From Streptacidiphilus sp. P02-A3a (GTDB taxonomy: Bacteria; Actinomycetota; Actinomycetes; Streptomycetales; Streptomycetaceae), in assembly GCF_014084105.1 (NCBI RefSeq), contig NZ_CP048289.1:939922-1003921 (forward strand): DNA of 64,000 nucleotides. Direction: 5' to 3'. The position numbers and the translations under genes were made by a program. The notes under the pieces were generated by a model. The model saw nothing but the letters and a program-made list of their open reading frames with translations, was not told the origin of the DNA and did no database searches. Numbering within the stretch: the stretch's first letter is position 1; the number at the start of each line of letters is the position of its first letter. Below are positions 43,444 through 54,998 of this stretch, piece after piece.

Positions 43444-44265
43444 TCAGCCGAGGGGCTGGACCAGCGGCTGCTCGCTCAGCTTGACGTCCAGGTGGCTGAC
43501 CGCGCGGCGGACCCCGGAGAGCCAGCGGTCGCGGTCGGCCGCCCGGCCCTGCTCGTGCTCGGCCACCTCGGGGTGCGGCAGGATCAGGAACCGCTCGTCG
43601 GCCAGCCCCTCCACCACCGCGTCGGCGACCTGCTCCGGTGTGATGATCTCGCCGAAGGCGCTCAGCACCGACCGGACGCCGGGGTCGGCGGTCAGCCCGG
43701 TGTGCACGCCCTGCGGGCACAGCGCGCTGACCTTGATGCCCCGGTCCCCGTAGGTCACGGCCAGCGACTCGGCGAAGGCGACCGCCGCGTGCTTGGTCGC
43801 GGTGTAGGCGGCGTCGCCGGGCATTTGCAGCAGCCCGGCGGCCGAGGCGGTGTTGAGCAGGTAGCCCCGGCCGCGCTTGAGCATCCCCGGCAGCACCGCG
43901 CGCGCGGCGTAGACGTGCGCCATCACGTTGACGTCCCAGCAGGCCTGCCACACCTCGTCCGGCGCCTCGATGCCCGCGCCGGAGCCGATGCCCGCGTTGC
44001 TGCAGAACAGGTCGACCGGGCCGAGGTGCTTCTCGGCGGTCTCCACCAGCGCCCGGACGTCGCTCTCGCGGGTCACGTCGCTGCCCACGCCGACGGTGTG
44101 ACATCCCTCACGGTCGAGTGCCTGGGCCAGATCCTCGACCTTGCCCGCGTCCAGGTCGGCCAGCAGCAGCCCGCGGGCGCCCTCGGCGGCGAAGCGCCGT
44201 GCCAGCGCCGCCCCGATGCCCCCGGCCGCGCCGGTCACGACCACGATCGATCCACTGATCCGCAT
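43444..44265 (-). CDS. SDR-family oxidoreductase
   Basis: 273 aa from ATG 44265 with GGAGGAG upstream. Classical SDR: TGAAGGIGAALA cofactor motif, NAGIGSG, Ser in NTASAAG and catalytic YTATK. LLADLD suggests NAD(H) preference through the acidic residue after strand 2. Convergent with the LLM gene. Substrate unknown. Confidence 0.92.
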   Translation of the reverse strand: MRISGSIVVVTGAAGGIGAALARRFAAEGARGLLLADLDAGKVEDLAQALDREGCHTVGVGSDVTRESDVRALVETAEKHLGPVDLFCSNAGIGSGAGIEAPDEVWQACWDVNVMAHVYAARAVLPGMLKRGRGYLLNTASAAGLLQMPGDAAYTATKHAAVAFAESLAVTYGDRGIKVSALCPQGVHTGLTADPGVRSVLSAFGEIITPEQVADAVVEGLADERFLILPHPEVAEHEQGRAADRDRWLSGVRRAVSHLDVKLSEQPLVQPLG

Positions 44266-44477
44266 GTCCTGCTCCTCCCGCCGGACCACCGCACAGGCCC
44301 GAGCACTGCCGGTGATCGTAGGCAACCCACCGCCAGGGCAACAGTGCCCGCCCACAACCCACCCCAACCACTTGCCAACGTCAAGGACAACACAAGGGGT
44401 TCCGCTCCCGTGACTGAGCGGCATCGGCCGGTCCGGGGGTGGACGGCGCACGGACGGGGTCCGGCTACCGTCGGGGG

Positions 44478-45794
44478 GTGCACCACTCACCGCCCCTCCC
44501 CGACGACGCGCCCGAACTGTTCACCTGGGAGTTCGCCGCCAACCCCTACCCCGCCTACGCCTGGCTGCGCGAACACGCGCCGGTGCACCGGGCGACGCTG
44601 CCCAGCGGGGTCGAGGCCTGGCTGGTCACCCGCTACCCCGACGCCCGGCAGGCGCTCGCGGACGCCAGGCTCAGCAAGAACCCGAGCAACCACAGCGCCC
44701 AGGCGCACCGGACCGGGCGGGTCGGGATCCCCGGCGAGCGCAGCGCCGACCTGATGACGCATCTGCTGAACATCGACCCGCCCGACCACACCCGGCTGCG
44801 GCGCCTGGTCTCCAAGGCGTTCACCCCGCGCCGGGTCGCGCTGTTCGAGCCCCGGGTGCGGGAGCTCACCGACCGGCTGATCGACGGCTTCGCCGACCGG
44901 GGCGAGGCGGACCTGATCCACGAGTTCGCCTTCCCGCTGCCCATCTACGCCATCTGCGACCTGCTCGGGGTCCCGGCCGAGGACCAGGACGACTTCCGCG
45001 ACTGGGCCGGGATGATGATCCGTCACGGCAAGGGCCCGCGCGGCGGCGTCGGCCGGGCGGTGAAGCGGATGCGGACGTACCTGGCCGAGCTGATCCACCG
45101 CAAGCGGGCGGACCTCGGCGACGACCTGATCTCGGACCTGATCCGGGCCGGCGACCACGGCGAGCACCTGACCGAGAACGAGGCCGCCGCGATGGCCTTC
45201 ATCCTGCTGTTCGCCGGTTTCGAGACCACCGTCAACCTGATCGGCAACGGGCTCTACGCGCTGCTCACCCACCCCGAGCAGCGGGCGCGGCTGCAAGCGT
45301 CGCTGGACCGGGGCGAGACCGCTCCGCTGGCGACCGCGGTGGAGGAACTGCTGCGCTTCGACGGCCCGGTGGAGCTGGCCACCTGGCGCTTCGCCACCAG
45401 TCCGGTCACCATCGGCGGCCAGCGGATCGAGGTCGGCGAGCCGGTGCTGGTGGTCCTCGCCGCCGCCGACCGTGATCCGGCCCGGTTCGCACAGCCGGAC
45501 CTGCTGGACCTGAACCGCCGTGACAACCCGCACCTGGGCTTCGGCCTGGGCATCCACTACTGCATCGGCGCCCCGCTGGCCCGGCTGGAGGCCCAGTACG
45601 CCCTCGCCGCGCTGCTGCGGCGGCTGCGGGGGCTGGAGCTCGCCGCCGACCCGGCGGAGCTGCGCTGGCGCGGCGGCCTGATCATGCGCGGCCTGCGGCA
45701 GCTGCCGGTCCGCTTCGAGCCGGAGGATCGAGCCTTCGGGAATCCGGATCAAAGCGGGCAAAGCGACCAGCATGCCTGTGGTCAAGGTGAGTAG
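44478..45794 (+). CDS. Cytochrome P450
   Basis: 438 aa from GTG 44478. I-helix FAGFETTVNL (AGxET), K-helix ExxR in VEELLR, and the heme loop GFGLGIHYCIGAPLAR with Cys362. Soluble bacterial CYP; needs ferredoxin and reductase encoded elsewhere. The acidic/polar tail after RFEPE is longer than usual. No biosynthetic partners next to it, so the role cannot be inferred from context. Confidence 0.93.
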   Translation: MHHSPPLPDDAPELFTWEFAANPYPAYAWLREHAPVHRATLPSGVEAWLVTRYPDARQALADARLSKNPSNHSAQAHRTGRVGIPGERSADLMTHLLNIDPPDHTRLRRLVSKAFTPRRVALFEPRVRELTDRLIDGFADRGEADLIHEFAFPLPIYAICDLLGVPAEDQDDFRDWAGMMIRHGKGPRGGVGRAVKRMRTYLAELIHRKRADLGDDLISDLIRAGDHGEHLTENEAAAMAFILLFAGFETTVNLIGNGLYALLTHPEQRARLQASLDRGETAPLATAVEELLRFDGPVELATWRFATSPVTIGGQRIEVGEPVLVVLAAADRDPARFAQPDLLDLNRRDNPHLGFGLGIHYCIGAPLARLEAQYALAALLRRLRGLELAADPAELRWRGGLIMRGLRQLPVRFEPEDRAFGNPDQSGQSDQHACGQGE

Positions 45795-45848
45795 AGGCAG
45801 TGTGAGGTATTCCTGGGAAGCTTGAGATTTCCGGGGTGATCTGCCTAG

Positions 45849-46958
<1,110 letters not shown>

Positions 46959-46983
46959 CTCGACGGCCCCGCACGGCTGTTCC

Positions 46984-47033
46984 GCCGGTAGTCCATCGTC
47001 GGAGGCCTTGCTCCGAAGATGAACTACCGGCGA
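46984..47033. terminator. Terminator hairpin between rpf and eno
   Basis: Arms CGCCGGTAGT (46984-46993) and ACTACCGGCG (47024-47033) with an inner stem CGGAG (47001-47005)/CTCCG (47012-47016) form a two-tier hairpin 26 nt past the rpf stop. Confidence 0.7.
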
Positions 47034-47053
47034 GTAGGGGCACCGCCTGGTGA

Positions 47054-48427
<1,374 letters not shown>

Positions 48428-48539
48428 GCACCCTGCCCGAGCGCTCTTCCTGAACGCCGACCGCAGATCCCGTGCCCCGCAGTCCGCACCCTCTAGGGTG
48501 GACGGCGGGGCACGGGTGTCGAGACGGGAGGGTGGCCAG

Positions 48540-48983
48540 GTGGGCGGCAGCACACGCGGTGCGCGCGGCGGGAAGGCGGCGACCGGGCGCGGGCCCCGGC
48601 TCACGGCGCGGGCCGCCGTCCTGGCGCTGGTGTTCTGCACGCTGGTGGCCGTGCTCGCCTATCCCACCCGCCAGTTCATCGCCCAACGGGCGCAGATCGC
48701 CCAGCAGCAGCTCGCCGCGCGGCAGGCCCAGGCCCAGGTGGAGCAGCTGCGCCAGCTGAAGGCCCGCTGGCAGGACCCGGCCTATGTCGAGGCCCAGGCG
48801 CGCGAACGGCTGCACTACGGCTTCGCGGGCGAGACGCCCTTCTCCTCGGTGGACCCGAACCCGGGGGCCGCCTCCGGCGCCGACCCCGCGGCGTCCGCCG
48901 AGCCGCAGCCGGGCGCGGTCAGCCAGCCCTGGTACGACAACATGTTCGAGTCGCTGAGCCGGGCCGACTCCGCCCAGCACTGA
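48540..48983 (+). CDS. FtsB/DivIC-family septum formation initiator
   Basis: 147 aa from GTG 48540 with GGGAGGG about 8 nt upstream; GTG 48516 or 48498 are alternatives. Basic N-terminus, one membrane helix (about 28-48), then a coiled coil (QRAQIAQQQLAARQAQAQVE) and the family motif WQDPAYVEAQARERLHYG. A disordered C-tail follows. Part of the FtsB/FtsL/FtsQ divisome subcomplex. Located between eno and DUF501 as in other streptomycetes. Confidence 0.93.
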   Translation: MGGSTRGARGGKAATGRGPRLTARAAVLALVFCTLVAVLAYPTRQFIAQRAQIAQQQLAARQAQAQVEQLRQLKARWQDPAYVEAQARERLHYGFAGETPFSSVDPNPGAASGADPAASAEPQPGAVSQPWYDNMFESLSRADSAQH

Positions 48984-48986
48984 AGC

Positions 48987-49062
48987 CGCGCACGACGGCT
49001 CCGCACGAAGGCCCCGCACGACGGCCCCGCACGAATGCCCCGCAGAAGGCCCCGCACGAAGG
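48987..49062 (+). repeat. Degenerate about 13-bp repeats in the ftsB-DUF501 spacer
   Basis: Six copies of a CCGCACGAAGGCC-like unit fill the spacer. The last one supplies the AAGGAAG ribosome-binding site of the DUF501 gene. Confidence 0.7.
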
Positions 49063-49068
49063 AAGAAG

Positions 49069-49698
49069 ATGACGCACACCCCCGCCACTCCCGGCACGCC
49101 GGGAGCCCCCGGCGTGTCCGCCGAGGACACCGCCGCCATCGAGGCCCAGCTCGGCCGGGTGCCGCGCGGGCTCCGCGCGGTGGCCCACCGCTGCCCCTGC
49201 GGCCTGCCGGACGTGGTGGAGACCGCCCCGAGGCTGGAGGACGGCACGCCGTTCCCGACCCTGTACTACCTGACCTGCCCGCGCGCGGCCTCGGCGATCG
49301 GCACGCTGGAGGCCGACGGGCTGATGAAGGAGCAGACGGCCCGGCTGGCCGAGGATCCGGAGCTGGCCGCCGGCTACCAGCGGGCGCACGAGGACTACAT
49401 CGCCAAGCGGGACGCGATCGAGGTGCTGGCCGGCTTCCCCAGCGCGGGCGGCATGCCGGACCGGGTGAAGTGCCTGCACGTGCTGGTGGGCCACTCGCTG
49501 GCGGCCGGGCCCGGGGTGAACCCGCTGGGCGACGAGGCGCTGGCGAAGCTGCCCGAGTGGTGGCGCAAGGGCCCGTGCGTGTGCGCGGGCGGGGCCGCCG
49601 AGACGGCTCCGCCGACCGACGACGACCCGACCGAGGGCGACCCGACCGAGGACGACCCGACCGACGACCCGACCGACTCCCAGGGGGACCAGCGATGA
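49069..49698 (+). CDS. DUF501 domain protein
   Basis: 209 aa. The DUF501 core (about 20-175) has LGRVPRGLRAVAHRCPCGLP, FPTLYYLTCPRAASAIG and KCLHVLVGHSLAAGPGVNPLG with conserved Cys and His that could bind metal. The C-terminal tail is very acidic with DPTEDDPTDD repeats. Function unknown. Almost always between the ftsB-like and ppx/gppA genes in actinobacteria. Its stop overlaps the next ATG (ATGA). Confidence 0.93.
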   Translation: MTHTPATPGTPGAPGVSAEDTAAIEAQLGRVPRGLRAVAHRCPCGLPDVVETAPRLEDGTPFPTLYYLTCPRAASAIGTLEADGLMKEQTARLAEDPELAAGYQRAHEDYIAKRDAIEVLAGFPSAGGMPDRVKCLHVLVGHSLAAGPGVNPLGDEALAKLPEWWRKGPCVCAGGAAETAPPTDDDPTEGDPTEDDPTDDPTDSQGDQR

Positions 49699-50618
49699 GC
49701 ACCGTGCGCGTCGCCGCGATCGACTGCGGCACCAACTCCATCCGGCTGCTGGTGGCCGACCTCGACCCGGCCACCGGCGAGCTGCGCGACCTCGACCGGC
49801 GGATGACCATCGTCCGGCTCGGCCAGGGCGTGGACCGCACCGGGCGGCTGGCTCCGGAGGCGCTGGAGCGCACCTTCGCGGCCTGCCGCGAGTACGCCGC
49901 CGTCATCGCCGAGCACGGCGTCACCGAGCTGCGCTTCGTGGCCACCAGCGCCTCCCGGGACGCCGAGAACCGGGACGAGTTCATCGACGGCGTGCGGGCG
50001 ATCCTGGGCGTGGAGCCGGAGGTGGTCAGCGGCGACGAGGAGGCCGAGCTCTCCTTCACCGGCGCCACCCGGGAGTTGAAGGCCGCCGACGGGCTGGTCC
50101 CGCCGTACCTGGTGTTCGACCTGGGCGGCGGCTCCACCGAGTTCGTGCTGGGCACCGACCGGGTGGAGGCCGCCCGCTCGGTCGACATAGGCTGCGTCCG
50201 GATGACCGAGCGCCACGGCGAGGACACCCTGGCCATGCGCGTCGACATCAAGCGGGCGCTGGACCTGGCGGCCGAGACCGTGCCGCTGACCGGTGCGGCG
50301 ACCCTGGTCGGCCTGGCCGGGACGGCCACCACCGTGGCCGCCATCGCGCTGGGCCTGACCGCCTACGACCCGGCGGCGGTGCACCACGCCCGGATCCCGC
50401 TGGCGCGGGTGCACGAGGTCACCGAGATGCTGCTGGCCGCCTCGCCCGAGGAGCGCGCGGCGATCCCGGTGATGCACCCCGGTCGGGTCGATGTGATCGG
50501 CGCCGGGGCGCTGGTGCTGCTCGCGGTGATGGAGCGGACCGGGGCCGCTGAGCTGGTCGTCAGCGAGCACGACATCCTCGACGGGATCGCCTGGAGCGTG
50601 GCCGGGCGTGTCGGCTGA
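49695..50618 (+). CDS. Ppx/GppA-family exopolyphosphatase/pppGpp phosphatase
   Basis: 307 aa, coupled to DUF501 by an ATGA overlap. ASKHA fold: AAIDCGTNSIRLLVAD (phosphate 1), ATSASRDAENRDEF, VVSGDEEAELSFTGA and FDLGGGSTEFVLG (phosphate 2), LAGTATTVAAI (adenosine/phosphate). It lacks the C-terminal HD domain of the long form, as in actinobacterial Ppx1. Degrades inorganic polyphosphate and possibly hydrolyses pppGpp. Confidence 0.93.
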   Translation: MSTVRVAAIDCGTNSIRLLVADLDPATGELRDLDRRMTIVRLGQGVDRTGRLAPEALERTFAACREYAAVIAEHGVTELRFVATSASRDAENRDEFIDGVRAILGVEPEVVSGDEEAELSFTGATRELKAADGLVPPYLVFDLGGGSTEFVLGTDRVEAARSVDIGCVRMTERHGEDTLAMRVDIKRALDLAAETVPLTGAATLVGLAGTATTVAAIALGLTAYDPAAVHHARIPLARVHEVTEMLLAASPEERAAIPVMHPGRVDVIGAGALVLLAVMERTGAAELVVSEHDILDGIAWSVAGRVG

Positions 50619-50626
50619 GAAAAGTT

Positions 50627-50642
50627 CGTGAATTTCTTCACA
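50627..50642. promoter_or_regulatory. Rex-like redox operator upstream of ndh
   Basis: CGTGAATTTCTTCACA matches the Streptomyces Rex consensus TGTGAAnnnnTTCACA at 15 of 16 positions or spacers. Rex (NADH-sensing repressor) is known to bind upstream of ndh in S. coelicolor. The site is about 285 bp before the NDH-2 start, just after the ppx/gppA stop; the remaining leader to 50925 shows no gene. Confidence 0.65.
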
Positions 50643-50925
50643 TGAGAATGGCCGCCCGCGGGTCGCCCAATCGGCCGGTACGTCCGAATTGTGGGACCAA
50701 AGGCCGTTGGCGGGCTCGGACGGCTGGATCCAAGGCGTAGCCGCACAGTTGTGCGCACAATCGCAATAAGCGGGGCGAGCTGCGGTTTCTCCCCGCGAAC
50801 CGGTCCGGGGCGGGTGAGGGCCCGCTGGGGGTGGTTCGCGGGGCGCGTAGTGTAGCAGGTGGTGTCCAGAGGTACGTGAGCAGGCCCACAAACAGTGCGC
50901 CGAACGGTGCTGGATACTTTCGGAT

Positions 50926-52290
50926 ATGAGCACCACGGAGCGTCCTCGCATTCTCATCGTCGGCGGTGGATACGTCGGCATGTATGCCGCGATGCGCATC
51001 CTCAAGAAGATGCGCTACGGGGAGGCGACCGTCACGGTCGTCGACCCGCGGTCCTACATGACGTATCTGCCCTTCCTTCCCGAGGCGGCGGCCGGCAACG
51101 TCGCCCCTCGCAACCTCGTCGCGCCGCTGCGCAGCGTCCTGAAGAACGCGGAGGTCCTCACCGGCCACGTGACCTCCGTGGACCAGGAGCGCAAGGTCGC
51201 GACCATTCACCCGGCCGCGGGCGACTCGTACGAGCTGCCCTTCGAGTACCTGGTCGTCGCGCTCGGCTCGGTCTCCCGCACCTTCCCGATCCCCGGCCTG
51301 GCCGAGCACGGCATCGGCATCAAGTCGGTGGAGGAGGCCATCAGCCTCCGCAACCACGTGATCGCCCAGCTGGACAAGGCCGAGTCGACCACGGACGAGA
51401 AGGTCCGCAAGCAGGCGCTGACCTTCGTCTTCATCGGCGGCGGCTTCGCGGGCATCGAGACCGTGGCCGAGCTGGAGGACATGGCGCGCGACGCCGCGAA
51501 GATCTACCACAACGTGAAGCGCGAGGACATGCGCTTCATCGTGGTCGAGGCGGCCAACCGCATCCTCCCCGAGATGGGCCCGGACCTCGGTCTGTGGACC
51601 AAGGAGAAGCTCGAAGAGCGCGGCATCGAGATCTACATCGAGACCTCGATGGACTCCTGCGTCGACAAGCACGTCGTGCTGAAGAACGGGGTCGAGGTCG
51701 ACGCCTCCACCATCGTGTGGACGGCGGGCGTCAAGCCCAACCCGGCGCTGGCCAACTTCGGCCTGCCGCTCGGCCCGCGCGGCCACGTGGACGCGGCGCC
51801 GACCCTCCAGGTCACCGGCTTCACCAACGTCTGGGCCGCGGGCGACAACGCCCAGGTGCCCGACCTGGCCGTGGGTGAGGGCGCCTGGTGCCCGCCGAAC
51901 GCCCAGCACGCGGTGCGTCAGGCGATCGTCCTCGGCGACAACGTGGTCTCCGGCATGCGGGGCTTCCCGCAGGCGGAGTACAAGCACAAGAACCTCGGTG
52001 CGGTCGCCGGTCTCGGCCTGCACAAGGGCGTGGCGATCCTCTTCGGCAAGTACAAGCTGAAGGGCCGTCCGGCCTGGTGGTTCCACCGCCTGTACCACGG
52101 CAGCCGGGTGCCGACCATGAACCGCAAGGTCCGGGTCTTCGCCGACTGGACGCTGGCGGTCTTCCTGAAGCGCGAGACGGTCTCCCTGGTGGAGATGGAG
52201 CGTCCCCGCGAGACCTTCATCGAGGCGGCGGCCCCCGCCCCGAAGGCGGTCACCCCGGCCCCCGCGCCGACCGAGAAGGTCCCCGCGTAG
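50926..52290 (+). CDS. ndh: Type II NADH dehydrogenase (NDH-2)
   Basis: 454 aa. Two Rossmann motifs: FAD-binding ILIVGGGYVGMYAA and NAD-binding FVFIGGGFAGIETVAELED. VWTAGVKPNPAL and VWAAGDNAQVPDL are family signatures. The C-terminal membrane-binding helix region (about 375-420) includes YKHKNLGAVAGLGLHKGVA and KGRPAWWFHRLYHGSRV. Oxidises NADH with menaquinone without proton pumping. A Rex-like site upstream suggests NADH/NAD+ control. Confidence 0.94.
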   Translation: MSTTERPRILIVGGGYVGMYAAMRILKKMRYGEATVTVVDPRSYMTYLPFLPEAAAGNVAPRNLVAPLRSVLKNAEVLTGHVTSVDQERKVATIHPAAGDSYELPFEYLVVALGSVSRTFPIPGLAEHGIGIKSVEEAISLRNHVIAQLDKAESTTDEKVRKQALTFVFIGGGFAGIETVAELEDMARDAAKIYHNVKREDMRFIVVEAANRILPEMGPDLGLWTKEKLEERGIEIYIETSMDSCVDKHVVLKNGVEVDASTIVWTAGVKPNPALANFGLPLGPRGHVDAAPTLQVTGFTNVWAAGDNAQVPDLAVGEGAWCPPNAQHAVRQAIVLGDNVVSGMRGFPQAEYKHKNLGAVAGLGLHKGVAILFGKYKLKGRPAWWFHRLYHGSRVPTMNRKVRVFADWTLAVFLKRETVSLVEMERPRETFIEAAAPAPKAVTPAPAPTEKVPA

Positions 52291-52365
52291 CGCAGAGCAC
52301 GGCCCTCATGCCCGGCAGCGTCGCCGGACCACACGTGTGGTGCTCATACCGGCACCGCTGCCGTA

Positions 52366-52401
52366 AGTGCCCCGGCCCAGAGTGATCTGGACCGGGGCAC
52401 T
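52366..52401. terminator. Bidirectional terminator between ndh and ABC permease
   Basis: Arms AGTGCCCCGG (52366-52375) and CCGGGGCACT (52392-52401) with an inner CCAG/CTGG pair, between convergent genes. Confidence 0.8.
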
Positions 52402-52434
52402 GGGCTGTTCGGGGGCTGCCCGGCGGGCGGCCGC

Positions 52435-54984
52435 TCAGTCCCCCTTGACGCCCTCCAGGATGTTGAGCCTGGCCGCCCGCCGGGCCGGCCAGAGCGCCGC
52501 CAGCAGGCCGACCAGGGCCGCGCCCAGCACGTACCCGGCCAGCTGCCCGTACGGCAGCACGGTGGTCAGCCCGGAGACCGCGTCCCGCAGCAGCCGGACC
52601 GCGGCCCAGGCCAGGAAGCCGCCGATGGCCACCCCCAGCACCGCGCCGAAGGTCGCGATCACCACCGACTCCAGCCGGACCATCCGCTTGATCCCGCGCC
52701 GGTCCAGGCCGATCGCCCGCAGCATGCCGATCTCGCGCTTGCGCTCGAACACCGACATGGCCAGCGTGTTCACCACGCCCAGCACCGCGATGATCACGGC
52801 CATCCCGAGCAGCGCGTACATCACGTCCAGCAGCAGGCTGATCTGCGAGCTGAAGTGCTGCTGCAACGCCTTCTTGTCCTGGACCTGGAGCAGCGGGTTG
52901 TCACCGGTGGCGTCCTTCAGCGCCTGCTGAAGCGCCGGGGTGTCCCCGTCCGTGCCCTTGACCAGGACCACCCCGTAGTCGGGTCCGGTGGTCCGCGGCG
53001 CCAGGACCGACTCGCTCATCAGCAGCGGGCCGAGCAGGCCGCTGTTCCGGTAGACCCCGCCGACCGTCAGCGTGCCCTCGGAGCCGTTCGGATAGGTCAC
53101 CGGGACGCTGCTGCCGACCGCCAGGTGGTCGCTGTCCGCGTGGTCCTGGTCGATCAGCAGCTGCCCCTGCGCCAGCGCCGAGGTGGAGCCGCTGACCATG
53201 GTCGGGGCGGCCAGCTCCGCCCAGGTGCCCGGGTCCATGCCGGTGACCTGGACCGCGGAGCCGTGCACCCGCAGGTACTGCTGGTCCATCGGGCTGTAGG
53301 CGGCGACGCCGGGGGCCTTGGCGATGTCCGGCAGCAGCGTCGGCGAGACGCTGGGGTTGACCACCGAGCTGATCGCCAGGTCCGCCGTCATGTTCTGGGT
53401 GACCTCCTGGTCGATCGCGTGCGTCATCGACGCGCCGATCACCGTCAGCGCGCTGATCAGGGTGACCCCGACGGTCAGCGCGGACGCCGTGGCGGCGGTG
53501 CGGCGCGGGTTGCGCACCGCGTTCTGCCGCGCCAGCTTGCCGGAGATGCCGAACAGGCCGCCCAACAGCGGCCCGAGCAGGCCGATCACCGGCCGGGAGA
53601 GCAGCGGGATCAGCACGAACACGCCGAGCAGGATGCCGACCGCGCCCGCGCCCACCGGCAGCCGCCCGGAGCTGCCCCCGGCGTTCACGCCCATCAGCAC
53701 CAGCGCCAGTCCGGCCGCGGTCAGCAGCAGCCCGATGCTGTTGCGGACGATCAGGCTCCGCTGGGTGGCCGGCTGGTCGCCGCTGCGCATCGCCGCCACC
53801 GGGGCCACCCGGGACGCCCGGATCCCCGGCAGCAGCGCCGCCAGCACGGTCACCAGGATGCCGGTGAGCAGCGTGGCGACGACCGTGGTGGGCGAGACCA
53901 CCAGCACGCTGGCGGAGATCTGGCTGCCCATGGAGCCCACCGCCGCCTGCAACGCGACGCCGAGGCCGATACCCGCGCCGAGGCCCACCACGGACGCGCT
54001 GACGCCCACGAACAGGGCTTCCAGCAGTACCGAGTTGGTGATCTGGCGGCGGCTGGCGCCGATCGCGCGCATCAGCGCCAGCTCCCGGGTGCGCTGGGCG
54101 ATCAGCATGGTGAAGGTGTTGGAGATCAGGAAGATGCCGACGAAGAGCGCGATCCCGGCGAAGGCCAGCAGCGCGGTCTTCATGCCGGAGGTGGTCCTGG
54201 CGATCATCGACGCCTGGTCGGCCTTGAGCTGGGCGACGGTCTCGGTCTTGATCGTGGAGACGTGCGGGACCAGCGGCAGGATCTCCTGGCGCAGCTGCTC
54301 CTGGCTGGTCCCCGGCCGGGCGGTGACCTGGATGTCGTTGTACTGACCGGACTTGAGGTAGAGGCCCTGCGCGGTGGCGCTGTCGAACAGCACCAGCGAG
54401 CCACCGGAGGTGACCTGCGGGTCGGTGGTGCTGAAGACGCCGGAGACGGTCACGTTCAGCACCGGCCCGTTGACCGCGAGCCGGACCTGGTCGCCGACCT
54501 TGAAGCCGTGCGCGGCGGCGGTCTTCTGGTCGATCGCGATCTGTCGGCCGTCGGTCGGCCCGGAGCCCTGCACCATCGGGTACTTGGTGTCCTGGCCGCC
54601 GCTGCCGGGGTACCAGTTGGCGCCCTGGGTGTCGCCCTTGCTGCCGATCAGGTTGCCGTGCGCGTCGGACAGCCCGGCGAAGCCGGAGACGTCGCCGCGC
54701 GCGGTCGCGGCCCCGGGCAGCGCGGCGATCCGGTCCAGCGTGGCCTGGGTGAGCGGGACGTCGGGCTTGCTGCCGCTGCTGCCCCCGGGGCCCGCGGCGT
54801 TGTCGGTGACCTGGACGGATATGTTGTCGAAGCTGCTGGAGACGCTGTCCTTGAAGGACTGCCCGACGGAGTCGGAGAAGACCAGCGTCCCGGCCACGAA
54901 GGCGGTCCCGAGCAGGACGGCCAGCATGGTCATCAGCAGTCGGCCCTTGTGGGCCAGGACGTTGCGCAGTGCGGTGCGGTACAC
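52435..54984 (-). CDS. ABC transporter permease (FtsX/MacB-like, two FtsX units)
   Basis: 849 aa from GTG 54984. N-terminal helix and MacB-like outer domain (about 20-260), three-helix FtsX unit (about 265-400, AFAGIALFVGIFLISNTFTM), connecting helices (about 415-480), second outer domain, and a second FtsX unit (about 720-845) with SVFERKREIGMLRAIGLDRR. Together with the ATPase gene 14 nt upstream it forms an exporter-type (LolCD/MacB-like) complex. Such pairs export peptides or lipoproteins or confer antimicrobial resistance. Confidence 0.92.
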   Translation of the reverse strand: MYRTALRNVLAHKGRLLMTMLAVLLGTAFVAGTLVFSDSVGQSFKDSVSSSFDNISVQVTDNAAGPGGSSGSKPDVPLTQATLDRIAALPGAATARGDVSGFAGLSDAHGNLIGSKGDTQGANWYPGSGGQDTKYPMVQGSGPTDGRQIAIDQKTAAAHGFKVGDQVRLAVNGPVLNVTVSGVFSTTDPQVTSGGSLVLFDSATAQGLYLKSGQYNDIQVTARPGTSQEQLRQEILPLVPHVSTIKTETVAQLKADQASMIARTTSGMKTALLAFAGIALFVGIFLISNTFTMLIAQRTRELALMRAIGASRRQITNSVLLEALFVGVSASVVGLGAGIGLGVALQAAVGSMGSQISASVLVVSPTTVVATLLTGILVTVLAALLPGIRASRVAPVAAMRSGDQPATQRSLIVRNSIGLLLTAAGLALVLMGVNAGGSSGRLPVGAGAVGILLGVFVLIPLLSRPVIGLLGPLLGGLFGISGKLARQNAVRNPRRTAATASALTVGVTLISALTVIGASMTHAIDQEVTQNMTADLAISSVVNPSVSPTLLPDIAKAPGVAAYSPMDQQYLRVHGSAVQVTGMDPGTWAELAAPTMVSGSTSALAQGQLLIDQDHADSDHLAVGSSVPVTYPNGSEGTLTVGGVYRNSGLLGPLLMSESVLAPRTTGPDYGVVLVKGTDGDTPALQQALKDATGDNPLLQVQDKKALQQHFSSQISLLLDVMYALLGMAVIIAVLGVVNTLAMSVFERKREIGMLRAIGLDRRGIKRMVRLESVVIATFGAVLGVAIGGFLAWAAVRLLRDAVSGLTTVLPYGQLAGYVLGAALVGLLAALWPARRAARLNILEGVKGD

Positions 54985-54998
54985 GGTTCGCCCCCCCT

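Noticed and set aside
42357-45794. Small biosynthetic cluster made of LLM oxidoreductase, SDR and P450
   Set aside because: Genes lie on different strands with separate promoters and no core synthase nearby.
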